A stretch of DNA of 37,746 nucleotides, from positions 1 through 37,746 of the forward strand of contig CAZJVD010000022.1 in the NCBI GenBank assembly GCA_964549505.1, read 5' to 3'. The notes beneath the pieces are model-generated. The model was not told the origin of the DNA. It saw only the letters and a program-made list of their open reading frames with translations, and did no database searches. This DNA is from CAZJVD01 sp964549505 (GTDB taxonomy: Bacteria; Bdellovibrionota; UBA1018; CAZJVD01). Numbering within the stretch: the first letter of the stretch is position 1; the number at the start of each line of letters is the position of its first letter. Shown here piece after piece: positions 24,365 through 32,568 of the stretch. Both the position numbers and the translations under genes were made by a program.

Positions 24365-27069
24365 TTCTTCAGTGCCTGCCTCAACACAAAGTGTAGAATT
24401 CCGCCGTGACGGAAATACTCAAGTTCGTTCGGAGTATCGATGCGGCACCTTACCTCAAACTCACGGGCCTGACCATCGCTACCTGTAGCTTTCACGCTCA
24501 GAGTTTTTCCAGGAGAAAGGGTTCCGAGCCCTGCGATATCAAAGGTTTCGTCACCTTTGAGGCCGAGCGAAGCCGCTGATTCACCCTTCTTATATTGGAG
24601 CGGTAAAACTCCCATGCCGACCAGATTGGAGCGGTGGATGCGTTCAAAACTCTCGGCGATCACAGCTTTGATGCCAAGAAGTGCGGTTCCTTTAGCCGCC
24701 CAATCGCGGGAGGAGCCGGTTCCGTATTCTTTCCCTGCAAGAACGACCAGCGGAACGCCTTTGGACTGATAGTGGGTCGACGCTTCATAGATGGTTGTCT
24801 CCTTGCCGTCGAGTTTTGTGTAGGGGCCTTCGACGCCAGGAACAAGCAGGTTTTTGAGTCGTGTGTTTCCGAACGTGCCGCGAATCATGATCTCGTGATT
24901 TCCGCGTCGCGCGCCAAAGGAGTTAAAGTCCTTCTTCGTTACGCCTAACGAAACGAGATACAAACCTGCCGGACCTTTTTCCTGAATCGATCCTGCGGGC
25001 GAAATATGATCGGTCGTTACGGAGTCCCCTAGGAACGCAAGAACGCGCGCTCCCTGAATATCTTTTGCGGGAAGTGGTTCGAGCGTCATGCCTTCAAAAA
25101 ATGGAGGCTGCTTGATGTACGTCGACTTTGCATCCCACTGATAGATCTCAGAAGCCTGTGGACGGATCGCCTGCCAGTCAGCGCCACCCGTGAACACATC
25201 GCTGTAGCTCGACTTAAACTGCCCCGAAGTAACAAATTTCGAAACCGCGTCGGCGACCTCTTTGGGCGACGGCCAAATGTCTTTTAAGAAAACGGGTTTT
25301 CCGTCCTTGTCGTTGCCGACTGGATCCTTCGAGATATCAATGCCGATATCGCCTGCCAAAGCGTACGCCACGACAAGTGGAGGAGAGGCGAGATAGTTGG
25401 CGCGTACCTGAGGGCTTACGCGGCCTTCAAAGTTTCGGTTTCCCGAAAGGACGCTCGAAACGACGAGCTGTCCGTCTCCAATCCCATTGATGATGTGATC
25501 AGGGAGCGGGCCGCTGTTCCCGATACAGGTTGTGCAGCCGTAACCGACAACATGAAAGCCAAGCTTCTCAAGCGACGGCAGTAAGCCACTCTCTTGGAGG
25601 TAGTTTGTAACGACTTTCGATCCGGGGGCCAGGCTGGTCTTGACCCAAGGTTTCGTCGTGAGACCACGCTCGACCGCTTTTTTTGCGACGAGACCAGCAG
25701 CCATAAGAACGCTCGGATTTGATGTGTTGGTGCAGCTGGTGATCGCAGCGATCACAACACTTCCGTGACCGAGCTCAAAGCTCGGGCCGCTAGGAGCTTT
25801 AACTGGCACCTTCTTCTTGAGGTCCGGAGCTGCTGCGCCCTTTGGGAAAAGTCCGGGTAATGCTTTCTGAAAACCCTCTGCAACGGATTGTAGCGCCACA
25901 CGGTCTTGCGGGCGCGAGGGGCCGGCAAGTGAGGGTTCGATCGACGCGAGGTCGAGACCGATAACCTCGGAGTACTCCGCTTCGGGCGATGTAGGCTCGA
26001 ACCAGAGTCCCTGCGCTTTATAGTACGCTTCGGTCAAAGCAGCCGCCTCATCACGGCCGGTGAGTTTCAAGTAGCCAGTCGTGGCTGGATCGACCGGAAA
26101 AATTCCGATCGTCGCACCATACTCAGGCGCCATGTTGGCGAGTGTCGCGCGGTCGGCGAGGGAGAGTTCGGTCATTCCTGGTCCAAAAAACTCGACAAAT
26201 TTTCCGACAACACCGGCAGCACGTAACACTTGAGTGACCGTGAGAACGAGATCGGTTGCGGTTGTGCCGGCCGGAAGTTTTCCTGTGAGCCGCATTCCGA
26301 CGACCTGTGGGATCAGCATCGTGACAGGCTGGCCGAGCATCGCAGCTTCGGCCTCAATGCCGCCAACGCCCCAGCCGAGCACGCCGAGGCCATTGATCAT
26401 GGTTGTATGAGAGTCCGTACCAATCAAAGAGTCCGGATAAACCCAGTCTGGTCCATTCTCATCGCCGATTCGTTTCCCGGTCCACGCCACGCGCGCGAGA
26501 TACTCGAGATTAACTTGATGAACAATTCCGGTGTCTGGCGGGACAACACGGAAATTTTTAAAAGCAGTTTGTCCCCATCGTAAAAACTCATAGCGCTCGC
26601 GATTACGCTCAAATTCGATTTGAGTGTTTTTAGCTTTGGCGTCGGACGTGCCGTAGAAGTCGACTTGAATACTATGATCGACGACAAGATCGGCTGGTTG
26701 GAGTGGATTGATGCGCGCGGGGTTGCCGCCAAGTTTCTTGATTGCGGCACGCATCGCTGCAAGGTCACAGACGGCCGGAACGCCGGTGAAGTCCTGTAGA
26801 ATAATCCGCGACGGACGGAACTGGATTTCCTTGTCGGGTTCTGCTTTCGGGTTCCAACCGACAACTGCTTCGATGTCGGCGGGACGAACGGTGACGTCGT
26901 CTTCGTATCGCAAAAGGTTTTCTAAAAGAATTTTGATTGAATAGGGGAGGCGCGCGAGCGATTTACCCGTCTTCTTTTCGTAAGCTGGGAGTGAGTGATA
27001 CTGAAACGACTTTCCGCCGGCTTTGAGTTCCGTGCGCGTTCCAAAACTATTCTTTTCGTTAGACGACAT
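24361..27069 (-). CDS. acnA: Aconitate hydratase A
   Basis: A 902-residue aconitase of the AcnA/IRP1 type, converting citrate to isocitrate in the TCA cycle. [4Fe-4S] ligands are visible in SCTNTSNP and GYGCTTCIGNSG near residues 440-510, and the substrate loop in DSLIGTDSHTTMINGLG. The C-terminal swivel domain has FLGDSVTTDHISPAGSI, FGARRGNHEIMIRGTF and GKEYGTGSSRDWAAKG. AAAGGAG lies eight bases before the ATG. It heads an operon with the small helical gene and formerly the LOG gene. Cytoplasmic. A loss-of-cluster regulatory role (RNA binding), as in other AcnA/IRP1 proteins, is possible but not shown. Confidence 0.97.
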   Translation of the reverse strand: MSSNEKNSFGTRTELKAGGKSFQYHSLPAYEKKTGKSLARLPYSIKILLENLLRYEDDVTVRPADIEAVVGWNPKAEPDKEIQFRPSRIILQDFTGVPAVCDLAAMRAAIKKLGGNPARINPLQPADLVVDHSIQVDFYGTSDAKAKNTQIEFERNRERYEFLRWGQTAFKNFRVVPPDTGIVHQVNLEYLARVAWTGKRIGDENGPDWVYPDSLIGTDSHTTMINGLGVLGWGVGGIEAEAAMLGQPVTMLIPQVVGMRLTGKLPAGTTATDLVLTVTQVLRAAGVVGKFVEFFGPGMTELSLADRATLANMAPEYGATIGIFPVDPATTGYLKLTGRDEAAALTEAYYKAQGLWFEPTSPEAEYSEVIGLDLASIEPSLAGPSRPQDRVALQSVAEGFQKALPGLFPKGAAAPDLKKKVPVKAPSGPSFELGHGSVVIAAITSCTNTSNPSVLMAAGLVAKKAVERGLTTKPWVKTSLAPGSKVVTNYLQESGLLPSLEKLGFHVVGYGCTTCIGNSGPLPDHIINGIGDGQLVVSSVLSGNRNFEGRVSPQVRANYLASPPLVVAYALAGDIGIDISKDPVGNDKDGKPVFLKDIWPSPKEVADAVSKFVTSGQFKSSYSDVFTGGADWQAIRPQASEIYQWDAKSTYIKQPPFFEGMTLEPLPAKDIQGARVLAFLGDSVTTDHISPAGSIQEKGPAGLYLVSLGVTKKDFNSFGARRGNHEIMIRGTFGNTRLKNLLVPGVEGPYTKLDGKETTIYEASTHYQSKGVPLVVLAGKEYGTGSSRDWAAKGTALLGIKAVIAESFERIHRSNLVGMGVLPLQYKKGESAASLGLKGDETFDIAGLGTLSPGKTLSVKATGSDGQAREFEVRCRIDTPNELEYFRHGGILHFVLRQALKK

Positions 27070-27149
27070 TGTGCGTCTCCTTTGGTGAGTTGCCCGGCGA
27101 ATTGCCTCGCAAACCGCCTCGTAGGCTAAAAGATGAGCTTATGACTTCA

Positions 27150-28592
27150 TCATGCCCTAGAAGAACGAGTCAGTAAAGCGATGCCGAGCCCGGTAAGACC
27201 AAGAAAAAGCGCGGTGATAGCCGCACGCAAAGAAAGTGACGATGGCATGGTCTGAAGTCCTTGATCGGCAAGTTCTGCAGTTCGCGCTAAGCGACCTTCG
27301 ATCTGTCGCGAACCAAGCTTTCCGAGGAAGACGGAGCGATTCAAAGTGTCGCGCAATGTGTCCACGAGCGCTGTTTTCTCGTGAGCGAGATCACGATCAG
27401 AAAGGTCGAAGAAGGACGCTTTAAAGTCGTGGGCTTGGTCGACGAGGCGCTTTCGAAACGTTTCCAATGTAGACGTATTCGCGTCCTTCAGTGGCGTCAG
27501 CAGGAGTGCGTCGACCTTAGGAAGTTCCGACCACGTGATCTCAGGAAGGAGCGTGAGACCGCCCATGGTCACGAACCCGGCCGTCTCGGAAAAGGTAACG
27601 GTGAGTGCATCTAAACTTCTCGGTAAGACTTCGAGAGCCATCGCTAGCCCTGCTGGACGGGTTTGTGGTCCCACCGCGATGCCGAAGTGCGCGCGCTCCG
27701 AATGATAAGCAGCGGTTAGTAACGTGGCCGCGGTGTCGGTGAGATTGAGAGCGTGCCGTTGGGTTTTCTCCAAAAACGCCTTTAGTCCCAGTTCGTCAGT
27801 CACACGCGTACGTTCGTTCGCACCGTACAGCGACTCCACAAGCGCGAGCGCACCGTCGACCGCACCTAAAACACCAGCTGAGGAGATCACTTCAAACGGT
27901 TCCGCCACAGAATCTGTACGTGATCGGTAAACGCGCTGATCATAACGCCACTGAATCTCGGGGAATCCCCGGATCGCTGCTCGTTCTGACAGTCGGTGGG
28001 ACGTCAACGTGCGTCCTTTAAGGAGTCCTGCTCGGGCTCCCACAAAAACACCGTCACCGATTAGGAGGAGGTGTTTCGTGTGCGCGGCTTCGGATTTTAA
28101 GAAGTGTTGAGCACCGGGTTCAGAAGCATCAAGACTGCTCGGAACGACAATCGCATCAGTCCAATCAGGTTGCAGCCGATCCCAGCGCTCGACCGTGACG
28201 TCCGCAAGAATTGCTAGGCCGCCAGTGGTGATCGTGAGGCGTCGCTCGGGACCGACCAAAAGAATCTCGGCGTGACGGCCGTGGGGGTCGCGAGCGGTAT
28301 TTAAAATTTCATAACTGATCAACGTCTCGCCCACCGAGTTTCCATGCGTGGCCAACAGAAAAACAATGCGCTTAGATCCGGTCTTAGGAGCGTCAGAATT
28401 TCGTCGCCCCGAACGGCCATTCTCGGGTCGTCCGTTCCATGACGCGGCGAAATCCGGCTCTTTAGGTTCCGTGTAGGTCGTGTTCTGTGGAGCTTTACGC
28501 ACGAGAACGTTTTTCATGACGTCGATGCCCGAGAACAATCCACCTAGGACTGGCAGTGCCAAGAAAGAAAGGATATAAATAACAGGTCGCAT
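27150..28592 (-). CDS. Membrane-anchored protein with DJ-1/PfpI-like domains
   Basis: A 480-residue protein with a membrane segment at each end (VIYILSFLALPVLGGLFSG and ITALFLGLTGLGIALLT). The first domain (about 72-262) follows the class I amidotransferase-like fold of DJ-1/PfpI and GlxA-type sensors (VGETLISYEIL, GRTLTSHRLSERAAIRGFPE, VISSAGVLGAVDGALALVES). The nucleophile elbow, usually a cysteine, reads LLIGDGVFVG, so it is probably not catalytic. A second, more distant half (about 300-430; FGIAVGPQTRPAGLAMALEV) appears to repeat the fold. It may sense or bind small molecules at the membrane. Its start faces that of the lipoprotein at 28591 with overlapping codons. Confidence 0.65.
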   Translation of the reverse strand: MRPVIYILSFLALPVLGGLFSGIDVMKNVLVRKAPQNTTYTEPKEPDFAASWNGRPENGRSGRRNSDAPKTGSKRIVFLLATHGNSVGETLISYEILNTARDPHGRHAEILLVGPERRLTITTGGLAILADVTVERWDRLQPDWTDAIVVPSSLDASEPGAQHFLKSEAAHTKHLLLIGDGVFVGARAGLLKGRTLTSHRLSERAAIRGFPEIQWRYDQRVYRSRTDSVAEPFEVISSAGVLGAVDGALALVESLYGANERTRVTDELGLKAFLEKTQRHALNLTDTAATLLTAAYHSERAHFGIAVGPQTRPAGLAMALEVLPRSLDALTVTFSETAGFVTMGGLTLLPEITWSELPKVDALLLTPLKDANTSTLETFRKRLVDQAHDFKASFFDLSDRDLAHEKTALVDTLRDTLNRSVFLGKLGSRQIEGRLARTAELADQGLQTMPSSLSLRAAITALFLGLTGLGIALLTRSSRA

Positions 28593-28878
28593 GGTTTCTT
28601 CTCTCTTAACTCGGCTTCGTGTGCAATTGATTGGAAGAGTGATCGTGATGATTTCGGTCGCGTCGCCGTTTTTCGCTTGTCAGCGTTCGCCACAGTTCGG
28701 TCGAAGCACAGATAAGCCCAGGGATGAAATCACGGTTCCCATGGGGGCTGATGCGATCAAGCCGCCGGCTGGTCCTCAAGAAGTTAACGAAGCATTACTC
28801 CATTGGTCCAACAATGTTCGCGACGTCACGATCGATCATGTTTCTCCTTCCAAAAAGCAGCAAAGCGCTCGTCGCTAG
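28591..28878 (+). CDS. Small lipoprotein (CQRSP type), first of a pair
   Basis: A 95-residue protein with a hydrophobic start and a lipobox (ISVASPFFAC, then QRSPQ). The mature part of about 65 residues has no recognisable motif. The start is uncertain: the ATG at 28591 gives the best positively charged n-region, but GGAAGAG lies eight bases before a later ATG at 28648, which would leave a very short signal. The end overlaps the next lipoprotein gene in another frame by up to 41 bases. Both have the same CQRSP lipid attachment site. Confidence 0.5.
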   Translation: MVSSLLTRLRVQLIGRVIVMISVASPFFACQRSPQFGRSTDKPRDEITVPMGADAIKPPAGPQEVNEALLHWSNNVRDVTIDHVSPSKKQQSARR

Positions 28879-29284
28879 AACCTGTCATATCATTCTGTTT
28901 GCTGCGCTCTGCTTCGCGCTGGCATGTCAGCGCTCTCCAGAAGCTCCTACAGAGGATTGGAAAAAGCGTGACGAACATCTGACCGATTTAAGAAAAGAAA
29001 TTGAAAAGCTTGAAGTCGATATTCGAAAGACGCTCGAGCGCGGTCGATGTGAGTTGTCCACACATTGCGATGCTATGGGTGTGGGGCCGATTCTATGCGG
29101 CAAGCGCAAAGGCTTTGTCGTGTATTCGGTGCGCTCTACCGATACACCGTTGCTTAAAATGCAAATCGATCGTTTCAATGCGATCTCAGAAGAGCTGAAT
29201 AAGAGCTCCTACCAAGTCCTCGCCTGCGGCGTGAACCCGCCAGAGGTTGCTTGTATTGACGGCAAATGTATCGTAAAACCGTGA
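28838..29284 (+). CDS. Small lipoprotein with four-cysteine C-terminal domain
   Basis: About 148 residues from the ATG at 28838 (MFLLPKSSKALVARTCHIIL). The lipobox is FAALCFALAC followed by QRSP. A coiled-coil stretch (LTDLRKEIEKLEVDIRKTLE) is followed by a cysteine-containing region (GRCELSTHC, PILCG, ACG, ACIDGKC) that could form disulfides in the periplasm. Alternative in-frame ATGs exist upstream (28814, 28724), but they only lengthen the leader. Function unknown. It lies in an operon with the preceding small lipoprotein and five bases before the deoxyhypusine-synthase-like gene. Confidence 0.6.
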   Translation: MFLLPKSSKALVARTCHIILFAALCFALACQRSPEAPTEDWKKRDEHLTDLRKEIEKLEVDIRKTLERGRCELSTHCDAMGVGPILCGKRKGFVVYSVRSTDTPLLKMQIDRFNAISEELNKSSYQVLACGVNPPEVACIDGKCIVKP

Positions 29285-29288
29285 TCTT

Positions 29289-30275
29289 ATGATGATTCCA
29301 TCAGGTCCGGTTTCAAGGTTTATTTCCTATCATTACCGTCATTTCAATGCGGCGGCCCTGGTTGATGCGGCTCGTGCTTACAAAAAGTTTTTAGATACCG
29401 GCAACGACAACCGGATGTTGGTAACGCTCGCGGGAGCGATGAGCACAGCGGAACTCGGACTTTCTCTGGCCGAGATGATTCGCAAAGGAAAGGTGCACGC
29501 GATCTCGTGCACGGGCGCCAATCTCGAAGAAGATATTTTCAATCTCGTCGCACACGACCACTACGTTCGCGTGCCGGGGTATCGCGAGTTGAACGCGGCT
29601 GACGAGACGAAGCTGTTAGAGCGCCACCTCAATCGTGTAACGGACACCTGTATTCCAGAGGAAGAAGCTATTCGTCGTGTCGAGAAGCCCATTAAGAAAC
29701 TTTGGAAAGCTGCGGACGCGGAAGGCAAACGTTATTTTCCACAGGAATACCTGATCCAGCTCATTAAATCGGGTGCGCTGCGAGAGTTTTATCAGATCGA
29801 TCCCAAAGACAGTTGGATGGTCGCGGCTGCAGAAAAAAATATTCCGATCTTTGTTCCGGGTTGGGAAGACTCAACGTTAGGAAATATTTTTTCAGCCTCG
29901 GTCATTTCCGGCGAGCTCAAAAGCGCTCTATGTATGAAGTCGGGGCCTGAAGTCATGATCGCGTTGGCAGAGTGGTATCAGTCCACCGCTCCACGTGGGT
30001 CGATTGGTTTTTTCCAAATCGGTGGTGGTATCGCGGGAGATTTTCCGATCTGTGTTGTGCCGATGCTTGAACAAGACTTGCATCGCAATGTTCCGAAATG
30101 GGGATACTTTTGTCAGATCAGTGATTCGACCACGAGCTACGGTTCCTACTCCGGAGCCGTGCCGAACGAGAAGATCACATGGGGCAAGCTCGAAGAGAAA
30201 ACGCCTAAGTTTGTGATCGAATCCGATGCAACGATTGTTGCGCCGTTGATTTTTGCTTATATTCTCGATCAATAG
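29289..30275 (+). CDS. Deoxyhypusine-synthase-like protein
   Basis: A 328-residue member of the deoxyhypusine synthase family, which in eukaryotes and archaea transfers an aminobutyl group from spermidine to initiation factor 5A. Visible blocks are LAGAMSTAELGLSLAEMIRK, ISCTGANLEEDIFNLVAHDH, VPGWEDSTLGNIFSA and SDSTTSYGSYSGAVPNEKIT. The lysine that forms the enzyme-imine intermediate in true DHS (GGGVVK) is absent here: the matching segment reads GGGIAGDF (245-252). Bacterial members include homospermidine synthase-type enzymes and proteins of unknown role, so polyamine metabolism is likely but the reaction is not assigned. Cytoplasmic. No eIF5A gene is in the window. Confidence 0.82.
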   Translation: MMIPSGPVSRFISYHYRHFNAAALVDAARAYKKFLDTGNDNRMLVTLAGAMSTAELGLSLAEMIRKGKVHAISCTGANLEEDIFNLVAHDHYVRVPGYRELNAADETKLLERHLNRVTDTCIPEEEAIRRVEKPIKKLWKAADAEGKRYFPQEYLIQLIKSGALREFYQIDPKDSWMVAAAEKNIPIFVPGWEDSTLGNIFSASVISGELKSALCMKSGPEVMIALAEWYQSTAPRGSIGFFQIGGGIAGDFPICVVPMLEQDLHRNVPKWGYFCQISDSTTSYGSYSGAVPNEKITWGKLEEKTPKFVIESDATIVAPLIFAYILDQ

Positions 30276-30295
30276 CTCTTGTTAGCAAAGCGAGC

Positions 30296-31732
30296 TTAGT
30301 TCCGTCGCGATTCGGCCCATATGGATTCGAGTCGCTTGATCCGCGATGGTTCCGAACCAATGTCCATTCCATATTGATAGGCACTCTGAACGAGCGGTTT
30401 CGAAACAGCGCTCCAATCCTGAAGCATGAGCGCAAGCGGTCCAGACAAGATCTGAGTCGAGCGAACGCGAAGACTCCGGCTGTAGTTGAAAAGCATGAGG
30501 GCAGTACCTGCTAAGTGATAACAGGCGTCGAAGGATCGCGGGTCAACGGAGAGTTTCGAGACGAGTACGGCCTGGATACCAGCGACCTTGCTTGCGTAGC
30601 GTATCGGATCGTCTTCGCCCTCGAGGGCACGCAGTTCGGTTTCAAGGAGACGTTCGTTTGCAAGGCCACGTCCGGGTCCCAGATCTGAAAAGACACGGAG
30701 ACTTCCGATCGTGCGTGAAAGCAGGAGCTCCGCTTGAGCGCCGTCACTGCCCGTGGGGTAGCGCAACACGAGCGCTTGCTGGGCTGAAAGAGCGTTCAAT
30801 AAAACCCAGCGTTGTTCGGACGTGCCGCCGGGATGGGTAGCTTCGATCATGAAACCGCGTGGAGATTCCTGCGGGTCGAGATGTGGATTGTTTACGTCGA
30901 ACCACTGAAGCTTCCAGCTCAGCGCTTGACGAATGCCCATCGCCTCGAAATGAACACCGAGCGTGTCCTGCCGGATGCGCAAACACTCCCACGACTGTAT
31001 GGGATTGCGAAGGCAATCGTAGATCGCAGCAACCGTGGCATCGGTACGTGTCTTTGGTCCCTCGAGTGTGAGCGTGACTTCAGGAGCGCTCCAACGTGCG
31101 ATGACACGACCTAAGAATTTTTTTGGAAGTCCTTTTTCATACGGGAGTTCGTAGAACACGGGTTGTCCAAGGAACGTTCGTGGCCAGGCTCCAGAAGCGA
31201 AGAAAAACGGCAAGCTCACCCAGCTTCGATCTTGTTCTGCAGGCGCAAACGGCAAAACGGAGATCGTGTCGGCGCGTCGCATGGCCGGAGACGAGAGAAG
31301 CACCTGATCGAGCGTTAAGAATGTCGCAAAGAGAACGAAGACCGTCGTGAACGTGCCTCGCAAGAGACTTCCGAGCGTTGGTTGTCCGATCCATCTTAGA
31401 TGGTGTCCTCGATCACCATGGTCTTGTGATTCAAGCGACCATGCCCGGTGTCCGGGAGTCCATGGAAGAAGAAGGCCCGCCCAGAAACTAGCGGCACCGG
31501 TCATCAGCGCTACGAAGACGATGTGCGAGAGGCCGGGTAAAAAGCTGATGCCCAAGCTCGGACGGATGAGCTTCGCAAAAAGTACGAGAACCGAGAGTGT
31601 GACAAGTCCGTCCGTGACGCGTGCAAGGAAGACACGACCGCCTGGCGCGGGACGAGCTTGTACGGATTCACCTTGCACGGCTCCTTCGTTCTGAAATGGG
31701 TTCGGGACGGGTACGTTTGTCTTTTGTCCCAT
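30296..31732 (-). CDS. RDD-domain membrane protein with large soluble C-terminal domain
   Basis: A 478-residue protein. After a proline-rich N terminus come membrane segments of the RDD type (RVTDGLVTLSVLVLFAKLI, IVFVALMTGAASFWAGLLL, and TTVFVLFATFLTLDQVLL), with the RDD-like TPGHRAW segment and a basic LGSLLRG loop between them. About 330 further residues form a soluble domain without recognisable motif. RDD proteins include a few transporters, but most are uncharacterised. The start is divergent from the MotA-like gene with 23 bases between, so regulation may be shared. No Shine-Dalgarno sequence is seen before the ATG. Confidence 0.62.
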   Translation of the reverse strand: MGQKTNVPVPNPFQNEGAVQGESVQARPAPGGRVFLARVTDGLVTLSVLVLFAKLIRPSLGISFLPGLSHIVFVALMTGAASFWAGLLLPWTPGHRAWSLESQDHGDRGHHLRWIGQPTLGSLLRGTFTTVFVLFATFLTLDQVLLSSPAMRRADTISVLPFAPAEQDRSWVSLPFFFASGAWPRTFLGQPVFYELPYEKGLPKKFLGRVIARWSAPEVTLTLEGPKTRTDATVAAIYDCLRNPIQSWECLRIRQDTLGVHFEAMGIRQALSWKLQWFDVNNPHLDPQESPRGFMIEATHPGGTSEQRWVLLNALSAQQALVLRYPTGSDGAQAELLLSRTIGSLRVFSDLGPGRGLANERLLETELRALEGEDDPIRYASKVAGIQAVLVSKLSVDPRSFDACYHLAGTALMLFNYSRSLRVRSTQILSGPLALMLQDWSAVSKPLVQSAYQYGMDIGSEPSRIKRLESIWAESRRN

Positions 31733-31755
31733 ATAAAAAAGGTTACACTAGGGGA

Positions 31756-32568
31756 ATGTTGGGCCGCTCGGATTTGATCGCTGCACTAGGCTGGGTTTTC
31801 CTCATCATGCTGCTGGGATGGCACACGGATCCGAGGCTTTGGTGGGCTCTCGGAGCGGTGGGGTTTTCAGGTGCCGCATGGCTTTTGGTGACGCGTCCTT
31901 TCGGTGTCACGAAAATGGCGCTGGGTCAGGAGCACGAGCTGGGGCTTTCGCCGCTTGCGATTCAGATTCTGCGTGCCGCTCAGATTGCGAAGAAGCAAGG
32001 GTTTGTTGCTTTGGATCCTCTTCCCGATACGATCACAGCGCCGGATCTGCGCGAAGGTCTCAAGTGGATCACGCAAGGTATCGAAGCTAAAACCTGGGAA
32101 CAGTGGATCGAGCTGCGGAGACGTGATGTCGTGGAGCGTGTGACTCATGTTCTGGGGACGTTGAAGCGAGCTCGTGTGGGTCTCGTGTTATTTGCACTCA
32201 TGGGTGTGGTTTTTTCATTCGTACTTTCACTTGGATTACTGAGCCCGCCCGAGGTCGTTCGAGGTGCTCCCGATTCGGTTCAGTCGCAAGTCGTTCTTGT
32301 GGAGTCCGTTCAATATTGGGCGAAGCAGTGGCGCGGAGACTTCGGAGAATCTTTGAGTTGGGGGGTTGCCGGACTCTTGGGAATATTATTTCTTGGAATC
32401 ATGGTTAGCCTTGTGGTGCAGAATGAGATTTTGCAAAAGCGTGATCTCATTCAGCGAAAACTCGATCTGGTTGCTGTTGGTCTTAGTGCGATCCGTGAAG
32501 GATTAGGTCTCGGCGTGCTTCAGTCACTTCTCGAATCGCGCTTGGGCGAACGTCTGCGATTGAAATGA
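31756..32568 (+). CDS. MotA/ExbB-like proton-channel family protein
   Basis: A 270-residue protein with four membrane segments in the MotA arrangement: two close pairs (about 5-46 and 145-235) separated by a cytoplasmic loop containing AKKQGFVALDPL, similar to the MotA loop. The tail (LDLVAVGLSAIREGLGLGVL) resembles the C-terminal helix that carries the family's iieGi-xaix-G motif. No MotB-type partner is adjacent. It may be a distant relative of stator or transport channels, and the function is unproven. The ATG at 31756 (AGGGG just before it, TACACT at 31743-31748 as a possible -10 box) is preferred to an upstream start at 31621 that runs through the divergent gene. The stop overlaps the next start (ATGA). 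Confidence 0.68.
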   Translation: MLGRSDLIAALGWVFLIMLLGWHTDPRLWWALGAVGFSGAAWLLVTRPFGVTKMALGQEHELGLSPLAIQILRAAQIAKKQGFVALDPLPDTITAPDLREGLKWITQGIEAKTWEQWIELRRRDVVERVTHVLGTLKRARVGLVLFALMGVVFSFVLSLGLLSPPEVVRGAPDSVQSQVVLVESVQYWAKQWRGDFGESLSWGVAGLLGILFLGIMVSLVVQNEILQKRDLIQRKLDLVAVGLSAIREGLGLGVLQSLLESRLGERLRLK

